Shown one piece after another: positions 1 through 8,508 of a stretch of DNA of 64,000 nt (position 1 is its first letter; every line of letters begins with the position of its first letter). The notes beneath the pieces are model-generated. The model searched no databases and was not told the origin of the DNA. It saw nothing but the letters and a program-made list of their open reading frames with translations. Source of the DNA: Gemmatimonadota bacterium (lineage in GTDB: Bacteria; Gemmatimonadota; Gemmatimonadetes; Gemmatimonadales; Gemmatimonadaceae). Location: NCBI GenBank assembly GCA_040388625.1, contig JAZKBK010000006.1, forward strand, positions 544,702 to 608,701. Direction: 5' to 3'. Made by a program: the position numbers and the translations under genes.

Positions 1-533
1 ACGAACAGATTCACGCTCTCCAGCGTCGGGTTGAATCGCATTCGCAGCTGCGGAACTATCCGAACCGCCTGCCCCGTGGCGCCGATTTCCGCCTGGTAGC
101 TGGTGATCACAGCGGTCGCGTACGCGGCCATAGTGCTTCCGGTATTGGGGTCGGACGCATCGCCGATCAACAGCAGGCGGGTTGGCACGCCCTGGGATAG
201 CGATTCTGCGAACCGCGGCGGAAACGCCAGCGCAAGGTCGGCATCTCCGCGACGAAACAATGGCTCCAGCAGATCCAGCGTCTGCGATGTTGCCACGATT
301 TCAAACCGTGGATTGCCCGCGAACCGATTGCGCAGGGCAATCGTCGCGTAGTCGGGCGTCGGATCGACCACGACGAGGCGCACATCACTGATGTCATTCC
401 GCAACGCGTAGCCGAACAACACCACCATCGCCAGCGGGAGCAACAACAGGATCGTCAGCGTCTGCCGATCACGAAGGATGTGCCGCATCTCCTTGATGAT
501 GAATGCGTGCAGCGCTGATCTGCGGCCGGCCAT
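1..533 (-). CDS. ABC-2 type transporter permease (3' end outside window)
   Basis: This is the N-terminal ~177 residues of an ABC-2 membrane permease of the YbhS/YhhJ type, and it runs off the left edge. The ATG at 531-533 lies 6 bases past the stop of the upstream ATPase gene. The product starts with a basic cytoplasmic stretch ending in KEMRHILRDRQT and a first membrane helix (TILLLLPLAMVVLFGYAL). A long soluble segment follows, as in the extracytoplasmic loop of this family (VRLVVVDPTPDY and onward). It is the last visible gene of the efflux operon. A second permease probably follows outside the window, as in ybhFSR, but that cannot be seen. Confidence 0.88.
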   Translation of the reverse strand, partial: MAGRRSALHAFIIKEMRHILRDRQTLTILLLLPLAMVVLFGYALRNDISDVRLVVVDPTPDYATIALRNRFAGNPRFEIVATSQTLDLLEPLFRRGDADLALAFPPRFAESLSQGVPTRLLLIGDASDPNTGSTMAAYATAVITSYQAEIGATGQAVRIVPQLRMRFNPTLESVNLF

Positions 534-539
534 TTGAAT

Positions 540-1289
540 TCAGGCGGACTGAGGAGTCTGTACGCCTGCGGGACGTACCAGCCCCAGAAAGACCTCGTCC
601 AGCGTTGCAGCGCCGAACTTCTGCTTCACTTCCGCCGGCGGCCCCATCGCCGCGATCCGCCCGTCCACCATTATCGAGATCCGATCGCAATACTCGGCCT
701 CATCCAGATAGTGAGTCGTGACGAACACCGTCGTACCGCGCTCGGCGACAGTATAAATCATCTCCCAGAATTGCCTGCGCGTGATCGGATCGACACCGCC
801 GGTTGGCTCGTCCAGAAAGACAACCGCAGGTTCGTGCAGCATTGCAACGGAGAACGCGAGCTTCTGCTTCCACCCCAGCGGCAGCGACTCGACGCGCTCA
901 TCGCTCGAGCGTCCCAGTTGCAGTGTCCCGATCAATGCGTCGCCACGGTCGCGGACCTCCAAATCGGTCAGTCCGTAGATTCCGCCGTACAGGGTGATGT
1001 TCTCACGAACCGTGAGATCCTCGTACAACGAGAAGCGCTGGCTCATGTATCCGATGTGCCGCCGCACGTCGTCCGCATTGGTTGAAACATCGAATCCAGC
1101 CACGCTCGCCTGACCGGACGTCGGCGCCAGCAGACCGATCAGCATCTTTATCGCCGTCGTCTTCCCCGCTCCATTGGCGCCGAGGAAGCCGAACACTTCA
1201 CCCTGCCGCACTTCGAAGCTGATCGAGTCGACAGCGGTGAAGCTGCCGAAGCGCCGCGTCAGACTCCTTACGTCGATCGCCGTCGTCAT
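540..1289 (-). CDS. ABC transporter ATP-binding protein (second NBD of a YbhF-like pair)
   Basis: The 249-residue nucleotide-binding subunit of an export ABC transporter. It has Walker A GANGAGKT near residue 40, a Q-loop segment (GYMSQRFSLYEDLTV), Walker B with VVFLDEPTGGVD, and an H-loop VTTHYLDEAE. The signature is LPLGWKQK instead of LSGGxxQ, a variant I associate with the C-terminal half of YbhF-type proteins. Its ATG overlaps the stop of the upstream ATPase by 4 bases, so the two are translationally coupled. Together they probably supply the two ATP sites that single-chain YbhF carries on one protein. The substrate is unknown. Confidence 0.93.
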   Translation of the reverse strand: MTTAIDVRSLTRRFGSFTAVDSISFEVRQGEVFGFLGANGAGKTTAIKMLIGLLAPTSGQASVAGFDVSTNADDVRRHIGYMSQRFSLYEDLTVRENITLYGGIYGLTDLEVRDRGDALIGTLQLGRSSDERVESLPLGWKQKLAFSVAMLHEPAVVFLDEPTGGVDPITRRQFWEMIYTVAERGTTVFVTTHYLDEAEYCDRISIMVDGRIAAMGPPAEVKQKFGAATLDEVFLGLVRPAGVQTPQSA

Positions 1290-2260
1290 GCAGCCGCCCG
1301 GACGACCGCTTCCGGCTGTCCCATCAACTCCATGAACGCATCCTCGACTCCAGCGGAGATCGGTTTCACGCGAACATCCGTGAATCCACTACCGGCGAGA
1401 TACGTGCGCAGCTCCGCCACGATATCATCCGTCGCCTTCCCGGTCCGCGCATCGCTGTAATGGACTTCATCTCCGAACGGATAGACCGATTTCGCATGCT
1501 GGTAGTCCCGGAGCGATTGGATCAGCTTGTGTCGCTCGTTTGCATGCACGGCGATCAGCGGATTCGGATATCGCGCCGCGATTGCCGCGGGAGCGTCCAC
1601 GGCAAGGATACGCCCTTGCTGAATCAGCCCGACCCGATCGCAGCGTGTCGCCTCGTCCATGTAAGCGGTCGATACGAGAATCGGCAGGCCCGATGTCTTG
1701 AGCGCGCCGAGCAGATCCCAGAATTCGCGTCGCGAGACCGCATCGACGCCAGTCGTCGGCTCGTCGAGAAAGAGAATCTCGGGGCGATGAACCAGCGCAC
1801 AGCAAAGCGCAAGCTTCTGCTTCATTCCACCGGACAGCGCGCCGGCGCGACGATCCTTGAACGGCTCTATCTGCTCGTAGATCGGTGCGATGATGGCGCG
1901 CCCTTCGTCGATGCTCGTACCAAACACCGAAGCGAAGAAGCTCAGATTCTCTTCGACACTCAGATCCGGATAAAGCGAGAACCTCCCGGGCATGTATCCG
2001 ACTCTGGAGCGAATCGCCCATAGATCGCGCACCACATCCAGCCCCAGGACCGTCGCCGTGCCGGAGTCCGGAACGAGCAGCGTAGTCAGAATGCGAAACA
2101 GCGTGGTCTTCCCGGCACCGTCCGGCCCCACAAGTCCAAACAGCTCGCCAGCGTTCACTGCGAACGAGACGTCGGACAGCGCGACAGTCTCCTCGAAGCG
2201 TCTTGACACACCGCTAACCTCCAGCGGCGCCTGAGAGCTCGCCACCGAGTGATCCGTCAT
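1286..2260 (-). CDS. ABC transporter ATP-binding protein (first NBD of a YbhF-like pair)
   Basis: A 324-residue ABC ATPase with Walker A GPDGAGKTT, a canonical signature LSGGMKQKLAL and Walker B ILFLDEPTTGVD. About 90 residues follow the NBD (from NPLIAVHANERHKL onward), a C-terminal extension often found in drug-export ATPases. Its start overlaps the HlyD gene stop by 4 bases and its stop overlaps the next ATPase start by 4 bases. The canonical signature here and the variant one in its partner suggest a heterodimer with one conventional and one atypical site. This is inferred from family behaviour. Confidence 0.93.
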   Translation of the reverse strand: MTDHSVASSQAPLEVSGVSRRFEETVALSDVSFAVNAGELFGLVGPDGAGKTTLFRILTTLLVPDSGTATVLGLDVVRDLWAIRSRVGYMPGRFSLYPDLSVEENLSFFASVFGTSIDEGRAIIAPIYEQIEPFKDRRAGALSGGMKQKLALCCALVHRPEILFLDEPTTGVDAVSRREFWDLLGALKTSGLPILVSTAYMDEATRCDRVGLIQQGRILAVDAPAAIAARYPNPLIAVHANERHKLIQSLRDYQHAKSVYPFGDEVHYSDARTGKATDDIVAELRTYLAGSGFTDVRVKPISAGVEDAFMELMGQPEAVVRAAA

Positions 2261-3237
2261 GAGCTGCGCGCCGGCGCCGGTGAATCGGTGTTGGCCGCAG
2301 GATTCACGGCAGCTTTCGCGCTCGTCGCTCGAATGGACAGGTCCCCCGGCATTCCAATCTTGAGCGCGCCATCGCGATTGACGACGCGCACCTTGACCGC
2401 GTACACCAGATCCGCGCGCTCATCGCGCGTCTGAACCGGCGTCGGTGTGAATTCCGATGTAGACGACACCCAACTCACTGTTCCGGGCAGCGTCATTACA
2501 TGACCGCCGCGATCGACATGCACGTCGACGATCTGCCCGACCCTGAATGACGACAGTTGCGGCTCGCTCACGTACGCGCGCAATACCAGCGTGTCGAGAT
2601 CCGCGATCCGGTACAGCGGTGTTCCGGCCTGCACCACCTCTCCGGCGCGCGCATACGTCGTCAACACAGTTCCGGTCTGCGGATTCGTCACCAGGCTCTT
2701 GCCGATCCGGTCGCGGATCTGCGCCACCTGCGCATCCGCCGACGCCGCCTCCATCCCCACGCTCCTGCTCTGTGCCCGGGCAGCTTCTATCTGCGCCAGC
2801 AACGTACGATAATCCCGCTCGGCCTGATCCAACTGTTGTGCCGTCGCCGCCTGCTCTGCGTGCAGTCGCTGAGTACGCTCGTATGCCCGCTGCGACACGT
2901 CCCGTTGCACCAGCAACACCTTCAACTGCTTCGCAGCTTCCGTATTGCGCTCGTTCGCCGCATTGCGCTGGGCGTCCACCTGTTCCTGCTGCAGCGCAAG
3001 CTGGGTCGTATCGACGAGCGCCACCTCCGCGCCGCGTGCGAGCTGCATTCCTTCAACGGGAGTGAAGCGCTGAATCTGTCCCGCAGTTTGCGACGATACT
3101 ACAACCTCGGTCGCCTCGAAGTTGCCGTACGCATCAGGCTTGGTTCCACCTCCGCAACCGGCGAAAGTGAAACTGACGGCCAGCGCCAGCGCCGCGCAGC
3201 GCGTCCCGCCGATGCCGGTAATACCAGAGCGAGTCAT
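2257..3237 (-). CDS. HlyD/YbhG-family periplasmic adaptor lipoprotein
   Basis: A membrane fusion protein of 326 residues that would link the inner-membrane ABC pump to the TolC-type channel. The N-terminus has a signal sequence ending in a lipobox (FAGC), so it is probably a lipoprotein. It is followed by a biotinyl-lipoyl-like segment (VSSQTAGQIQRFTPVEGMQL), a long Gln/Ala/Glu-rich hairpin coiled coil (about residues 80-175) and the returning lipoyl half (LVTNPQTGTVLTTYARAGEV). A beta-barrel follows. The gene overlaps its neighbours (TGATG with tolC-like upstream, ATGA with the ATPase downstream). The short Ala-rich tail after SIRATS is probably disordered. Confidence 0.9.
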   Translation of the reverse strand: MTRSGITGIGGTRCAALALAVSFTFAGCGGGTKPDAYGNFEATEVVVSSQTAGQIQRFTPVEGMQLARGAEVALVDTTQLALQQEQVDAQRNAANERNTEAAKQLKVLLVQRDVSQRAYERTQRLHAEQAATAQQLDQAERDYRTLLAQIEAARAQSRSVGMEAASADAQVAQIRDRIGKSLVTNPQTGTVLTTYARAGEVVQAGTPLYRIADLDTLVLRAYVSEPQLSSFRVGQIVDVHVDRGGHVMTLPGTVSWVSSTSEFTPTPVQTRDERADLVYAVKVRVVNRDGALKIGMPGDLSIRATSAKAAVNPAANTDSPAPARSS

Positions 3238-4565
3238 CAGTGAACTCCCAGGCCGAGTGATGTCAGAAAGTTCGCGCGCGCCTGTGCCAGCTGCACGCGA
3301 TGCGTGGCGCGCGACAGCCGCGCGTCCAGCAGGTCGGTTTCGCGATCAACGTATTCCGCAGACGTGATCACGCCTTCCGAAAACCGGAATCCGGTTTCGC
3401 GAAGAATCTTCTCGCGCAGAGCGACGATCGTGTCGTCATCCACCAGTGTTTGCGCCAGCTGATCGATCGAGGCGACGTCATGCGCGATCGCTCGTCGAAC
3501 ACTCTGCGTGAATGCAGCTTCGTTGGTGGCAACGATCTGTCGCTGGAGCGCCAGCACCTCGCGATCCCGTCTCGTTGCGCCCCAGTTCCACGGCGTCCAT
3601 TCGACCTGAACGCCGGCGAGCCAGTAGTTGCTGAATTCCTGCGCCAGCGGGTTCAGGCCCGGTCTCCCGTAGCCGGCGCGTCCGAATGCGGACACGCGCG
3701 GCAGATCTGCCGCGCCGAGTGATGCCTGTTGCTGCGCCAGAACGTCACCCGTGCGCGCGAACTGCTCGTATTCGGGCCGCGCCCGCAATGTGTCGACGCT
3801 CTGTCGTGCTCGCGCAACCTCCGCGCCCAGATCCGGCAGCACCAGCGCATCCGCGCCCGTTATCTTCTGGCCGGTAAGATCGCCGAGCACGACCAGCGCA
3901 GCGTCGCGACTGGCGGCAAGCTGCGCAACCGCCTGACGGCGACGCAGGAGCTCCGCATCGAGCATGTCCGTCTCACTTGGTAGCGCCGATCCTTGCGCGA
4001 CGCGGCTGGCTGCAATCTTTCGCCTCGCCTCCAGGTCGGTGATCGCGCTCTCCTGTTCGGCGCGTTGAGCCTGTTGCAGCAACGCCGAGAAGTACGCGTC
4101 GTTGACGTTCTGGCGCAGAGCGAACGTGGATGCCTGAACACCAGCCTCCGACGCTGCGAGCTGTGCCCGCTCGACGCTGCGTCGTGCGCTCACTGTCGGG
4201 TCGTAGATCGGCTGCTGCGCTCCGACGTGCGCGTCGTACGTGTCGTGCGCCGGAACGGGCAATGACAATCCGTTCGGAAGCTGCAGCGGGAGCGTCACTA
4301 CTTGCGATTGATACTGCCCCTGAGCATTCGCGCTGATTACGGGAAGCCGTGATGCATCGATGTCCTGCATCCGGAGCGCCGACTGCGACGATAGCAGATC
4401 GAGCTGTCGGGTGCGCGGGTCGTGTTGCACAGCGCGGTTCTGCAGGTCGTCGAGCCGAAGCGAGTCACGCGCGGCCGCCTGCTGCGCGTGCAGCATCACC
4501 GGACCGGCACAAATTGAAATCGCCGCGCATACAATTGCGCTCACTGATTGACGACACGTCATCAC
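3237..4565 (-). CDS. TolC-family outer membrane efflux protein
   Basis: An outer-membrane factor of 442 residues. It begins with a signal peptide (ending near VMLHAQQ) and shows the two long heptad-rich helical repeats of the TolC/OEP fold (for example the segments around RAQLAASEAGVQ and LALQRQIVATNE). Length is typical for the family. It lies second in the operon and overlaps tetR by 4 bases and hlyD by one base. With the adaptor and the ABC pump it would form a tripartite exporter spanning both membranes, which supports a diderm host. Confidence 0.9.
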   Translation of the reverse strand: MMTCRQSVSAIVCAAISICAGPVMLHAQQAAARDSLRLDDLQNRAVQHDPRTRQLDLLSSQSALRMQDIDASRLPVISANAQGQYQSQVVTLPLQLPNGLSLPVPAHDTYDAHVGAQQPIYDPTVSARRSVERAQLAASEAGVQASTFALRQNVNDAYFSALLQQAQRAEQESAITDLEARRKIAASRVAQGSALPSETDMLDAELLRRRQAVAQLAASRDAALVVLGDLTGQKITGADALVLPDLGAEVARARQSVDTLRARPEYEQFARTGDVLAQQQASLGAADLPRVSAFGRAGYGRPGLNPLAQEFSNYWLAGVQVEWTPWNWGATRRDREVLALQRQIVATNEAAFTQSVRRAIAHDVASIDQLAQTLVDDDTIVALREKILRETGFRFSEGVITSAEYVDRETDLLDARLSRATHRVQLAQARANFLTSLGLGVH

Positions 4566-5197
4566 GGCCTCAGCGCGTTGAGGATGAAGTCAGGAAGCTC
4601 GCGTCTCCGCTCGTCGAGGAATCGCGAGAACGCCGCGTCGTCCTGGCCGAAGACGATGCGAAGCACCGGCCTCGCGATGAACGGAAAGACGCACAGCGCG
4701 ACCAGATTCACGAAAAACTGGTCCGGCGCGATCGAGCGCATCGCGCCGATCTTCACCTGCTCGTCGATCTGCGCACCGAGTCGTGGCAGAAATGCCTGCA
4801 TCACGCTCGCCGGATGCGTGCCCGCGATTTCTGCCGCCAGCGCCGTGAGCCGCTCGGGATTGAAGTGCAGCTCTGCGACGATATAGCCCGGAATGAACGG
4901 ACTCTGCCGCACGACGTCGATGTAGAGGTGAACGAACTGCTCGACCTTCTGCTCGATACTGCTCTCGGAGCCGAGCACGGCGACGATAGACGGCACCATC
5001 CGCCCCGCGACGTCGCGGAAAACAGCCTGCGCCAGGCGGTCCTTGGACCGGAAGTAATAGTGCAGCAGCGCCTGGTTGACCCCGGCCTCCTCGGCGATCT
5101 CCTGCATTCGCGCGCCGGCGGTCCCGTGCCGCACGAAGACCGTTCGTGCCGCCCGAAGGATCCGCTCCTCGGTCTCGCCGTCCTTATCCCTGGACAT
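4562..5197 (-). CDS. TetR-family regulator of the efflux operon (CecR-like)
   Basis: A 211-residue TetR regulator. The N-terminal helix-turn-helix is clear (RILRAARTVFVRHGTAGARM, then EIAEEAGVNQALLHYYFRSK), followed by an all-helical ligand-binding domain of normal size. It is the first gene of the operon and overlaps the TolC gene by 4 bases, an arrangement like cecR-ybhGFSR of enterobacteria but with the outer-membrane channel included. The ATG at 5195-5197 sits next to an AT-rich dyad (5200-5228), so autorepression of the whole exporter is likely. The inducer cannot be predicted. Confidence 0.92.
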   Translation of the reverse strand: MSRDKDGETEERILRAARTVFVRHGTAGARMQEIAEEAGVNQALLHYYFRSKDRLAQAVFRDVAGRMVPSIVAVLGSESSIEQKVEQFVHLYIDVVRQSPFIPGYIVAELHFNPERLTALAAEIAGTHPASVMQAFLPRLGAQIDEQVKIGAMRSIAPDQFFVNLVALCVFPFIARPVLRIVFGQDDAAFSRFLDERRRELPDFILNALRP

Positions 5198-5199
5198 TA

Positions 5200-5228
5200 T
5201 TAATCAGATAGTTTAAGTAAACGATTAA
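5200..5228. promoter_or_regulatory. Putative TetR operator / promoter of the efflux operon
   Basis: An AT-rich island in otherwise GC-rich DNA directly upstream of the tetR start. Outer arms TTAATC (5200-5205) and GATTAA (5223-5228) enclose an inner dyad GTTTA-AG-TAAAC (5211-5222). The outer and inner centres differ by about 2.5 bases, so two overlapping sites are possible. Position and symmetry fit a TetR-type autoregulatory operator. A -10-like TATATT/TATTAT on the minus strand lies just upstream (about 5233-5243). Confidence 0.5.
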
Positions 5229-5288
5229 CAGGGGATAATATAAATGGCCCCAAGCCAGGTTGGCAAGGAGCCGGTTCGAGTGTGCGGG

Positions 5289-5326
5289 AGCGTCGTCATT
5301 CCCGCGAAAGCGGGAATGACGACGCT
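5289..5326. repeat. dRS3/REP-like palindrome (17-bp perfect arms, GAAA loop)
   Basis: A perfect inverted repeat with arms 5289-5305 and 5310-5326 around a GAAA tetraloop. Its core is ATTCCCGC-GAAA-GCGGGAAT. It lies 9 bases beyond the stop of the downstream aldo/keto reductase gene and has no T-tract. The core closely resembles widespread ATTCCCGC...GCGGGAAT palindromes such as neisserial dRS3 and similar REP-like repeats. It could also act as a transcription end for the reductase operon. Confidence 0.7.
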
Positions 5327-5334
5327 TGCAGTGC

Positions 5335-6321
5335 TTACAAACCCACCGACTTCATCCCGCCCTCGGCGTATCGCGCCCCCGCCGCAACTCCGCGCGGTGC
5401 GATCTCATCGATGCGCGACATGTCCGCAGCCGTGAGCACCACGGCCAGCGCTCCGACGTTCTCCTCCAGATACTTCTCGTGCCTGGTCCCCGGAATCGGC
5501 ACGATATCGTTGCCCCGATGCAGCAGCCATGCGAGCGCGATCTGCGATGGCGTGCAGCCTTTCGACTTCGCCAACTGCTCGACGTGCCGCACCAGCTCCA
5601 GATTCCTGTCGAAATTCTCCCCCTGAAAGCGCGGATTATTGTGACGCCAGTCGTCGGCGGGAAGATCGTTCTCACTCTTGAATTTGCCGGTGAGAAAGCC
5701 ACGGCCGAGTGGGCTGTAGGCGACGAAACCGACACCAAGCTCGCGGCACGTTGGGAGGATCTCATCCTCCACGTCGCGACTCCAGAGTGAATACTCGGTC
5801 TGCAACGCAGTTATCGGATGCACCGCGTTGGCACGCCGCAGTGTAGCCGGCGCGGCCTCGCTCATCCCCAGATGTCGCACCTTTCCCGCGCCCACGAGAT
5901 CTGCCATCGCGCCTACCGTATCCTCGATCGGCACCTTCGGATCGACGCGATGCTGATAGTAGAGATCGATGTGATCCACGCCCAGGCGTCCCAACGATGC
6001 ATCGCACGCCTTCCGCACGTAATCCGGCGAACCGTTGATGCCAAGATAGGCACCCGAGTCCGACCGCATGTTCCCGAACTTGGTCGCGAGCACTACCCTG
6101 TCGCGACGATCGCGGATCGCCTTTCCAACGAGTTGCTCGTTGGTGAACGGTCCATACATGTCCGCGGTGTCCAGCAGCGTTACTCCCAGTTCGATCGCCC
6201 GATGAATCGTCGCGATCGATTCGTTGTCATCATGTGCGCCATAGAAGTCGCTCATTCCCATGCACCCGAGTCCGAGTGCGGATACTTCCAGCTGCGCACG
6301 TCCAAGATTTCGTTTCTGCAT
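5335..6321 (-). CDS. Aldo/keto reductase
   Basis: A 328-residue NADPH-dependent aldo/keto reductase, a cytoplasmic (beta/alpha)8 barrel. The catalytic tetrad is visible: Asp and Tyr in [14 protein letters not shown], Lys in VLATKFGN and His in [10 protein letters not shown]. The C-terminal cofactor region [17 protein letters not shown] is also typical. It starts 5 bases after the stop of a paralogous reductase (6327-7325), so the two are a tandem-duplicated, co-transcribed pair. Similarity is to the YakC/AKR13-like group. The substrate is unknown. Confidence 0.92.
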   Translation of the reverse strand: MQKRNLGRAQLEVSALGLGCMGMSDFYGAHDDNESIATIHRAIELGVTLLDTADMYGPFTNEQLVGKAIRDRRDRVVLATKFGNMRSDSGAYLGINGSPDYVRKACDASLGRLGVDHIDLYYQHRVDPKVPIEDTVGAMADLVGAGKVRHLGMSEAAPATLRRANAVHPITALQTEYSLWSRDVEDEILPTCRELGVGFVAYSPLGRGFLTGKFKSENDLPADDWRHNNPRFQGENFDRNLELVRHVEQLAKSKGCTPSQIALAWLLHRGNDIVPIPGTRHEKYLEENVGALAVVLTAADMSRIDEIAPRGVAAGARYAEGGMKSVGL

Positions 6322-6326
6322 CGTCG

Positions 6327-7337
<1,011 letters not shown>

Positions 7338-7348
7338 TCATTCGTTGT

Positions 7349-7365
7349 GATGACGATGCGTCATC
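7349..7365. promoter_or_regulatory. Small dyad upstream of the reductase pair
   Basis: A perfect 7-bp inverted repeat, GATGACG-ATG-CGTCATC, 23 bases upstream of the first reductase start. It is a possible operator. No regulator gene is adjacent, so the assignment is weak. Confidence 0.3.
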
Positions 7366-7463
7366 CATCCGAAATAAGGATGCATGGTCGTGCGACGGGA
7401 AGTGGCAACGGCCCGCACACCGGCGCGCATGCGCGAGTAGTCGTGAGGTTACCCGGATGCGCG

Positions 7464-7494
7464 CCGGCAATTACAACCGGCAATTACAGCCGGC
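7464..7494. repeat. 13-bp tandem microrepeat
   Basis: Two copies of a 13-bp unit, CCGGCAATTACAA then CCGGCAATTACAG, followed by a third partial copy (CCGGC). It lies between the reductase pair and the TTHB210-like gene. It is probably slippage-derived, and no function is apparent. Confidence 0.6.
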
Positions 7495-7517
7495 CTGACC
7501 CGCCACGTCGATCGGCC

Positions 7518-8327
7518 TCAGTGCTGCGTCAACCCGCCGAGCGTGAAGCGATACTCCTTCGCCGACTGGTCGTAGCTGACCGTGTAACTCGTCGGGAAAC
7601 GGCCCGACGCTCCCCAGTCGGCAGGCTGCGGAATGGCGTGAGTCGCATTGGGATGCGTCTCGAGATACGCCTTGGTGATCATCGGTTCGAGGAAGATGAA
7701 CTTTCCATCCCACGACCCAAAGATGAACGTGTTGGTGAATCCCTGTCCGTTCAGCTCGGGCGCCCTGGTGTCGGTCCAGTGCAGGCCCATCTGCGGAACG
7801 GCGTTGGCGGCCGCTACGCCCGGAGGTGGAACGTAACCAGTCGGTATCATGTTCGCCGACGGATAATTCGCCGCCTTGGCGCCGTACTGCGGATCGCTCG
7901 GGAGGATGGCGTTCTGCGCTGCACTACTCACCATGTAGAAGTGCAGGTCGAAGTGCGGTACGCCATACAGCTGCGGTGGCTCGTGCCCATTTGGATTCCA
8001 CCCCAGCTCGGCGTGGTCGAAGCCGTGACCCTGCGCCTGTGCCGGTAGCGGCAGCGTGACCATCAGCGCGGTAGGGCTCGGACCGGTCGCCGTCGCGGGC
8101 AGGCCGTTGAGAGCCTGTTCGGTCATGGCAATACCCAGTGCAGTCGGGGCGCCGGCCGCGTCGGTCTGCACCCACGCGCGCGCGGTCCCCTGCGCGAAGC
8201 TCTGCGACGGCCCGTAGAACGTACCCGCTTTCGAGTCCGGCGCCTCGGTGTTGGAGCAGGCAATCGCGATGGCCGCGGTCGCGGTCGCCACTACTGCGGC
8301 GATGCCGATGAATCGTTTCGTGTACAT
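7518..8327 (-). CDS. TTHB210-like (DUF5602) lipoprotein
   Basis: A 269-residue exported protein. The start is placed at the ATG 8325-8327 because a good ribosome site (AGGAGTG) precedes it by 6 bases; an in-frame start 63 bases further up has none. The N-terminus is a signal peptide with a lipobox-like IAIACSN. The body has the His-rich stretch HGFDHAELGWNPNGHEP followed by VPHFDLHFY, which I recognise from the TTHB210-like domain, a protein under sigma-E/anti-sigma-E control in Thermus. The clustered histidines and acids suggest metal binding. The role is unknown. It is transcribed divergently from the kinase gene. Confidence 0.75.
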   Translation of the reverse strand: MYTKRFIGIAAVVATATAAIAIACSNTEAPDSKAGTFYGPSQSFAQGTARAWVQTDAAGAPTALGIAMTEQALNGLPATATGPSPTALMVTLPLPAQAQGHGFDHAELGWNPNGHEPPQLYGVPHFDLHFYMVSSAAQNAILPSDPQYGAKAANYPSANMIPTGYVPPPGVAAANAVPQMGLHWTDTRAPELNGQGFTNTFIFGSWDGKFIFLEPMITKAYLETHPNATHAIPQPADWGASGRFPTSYTVSYDQSAKEYRFTLGGLTQH

Positions 8328-8473
8328 GGTTTCACTCCTGAGTGGTCGCCCCAAGCCGGGCATTCTGCAGCGCCTGTTGCTGCCTGACACTCCAATAGCG
8401 AAAACCGGGTGCGGGATATTTCACGCGATTCGCCGGCAGGATTTCGGAGCCGGTTGAAAACGGCCCGCCGGCG

Positions 8474-8503
8474 TTGTCTGACGAGCGGTTCCGGTGGTAT
8501 GAT
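8474..8503 (+). promoter_or_regulatory. Promoter of the kinase-STAND gene (probably leaderless)
   Basis: TTGTCT (8474-8479), an 18-base spacer and TATGAT (8498-8503). The GTG start at 8509 falls where transcription should begin, so the message is predicted to have almost no 5' leader. The alternative TTG start at 8503 would lie inside the -10 element and is therefore unlikely. Confidence 0.55.
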
Positions 8504-8508
8504 TGGGC

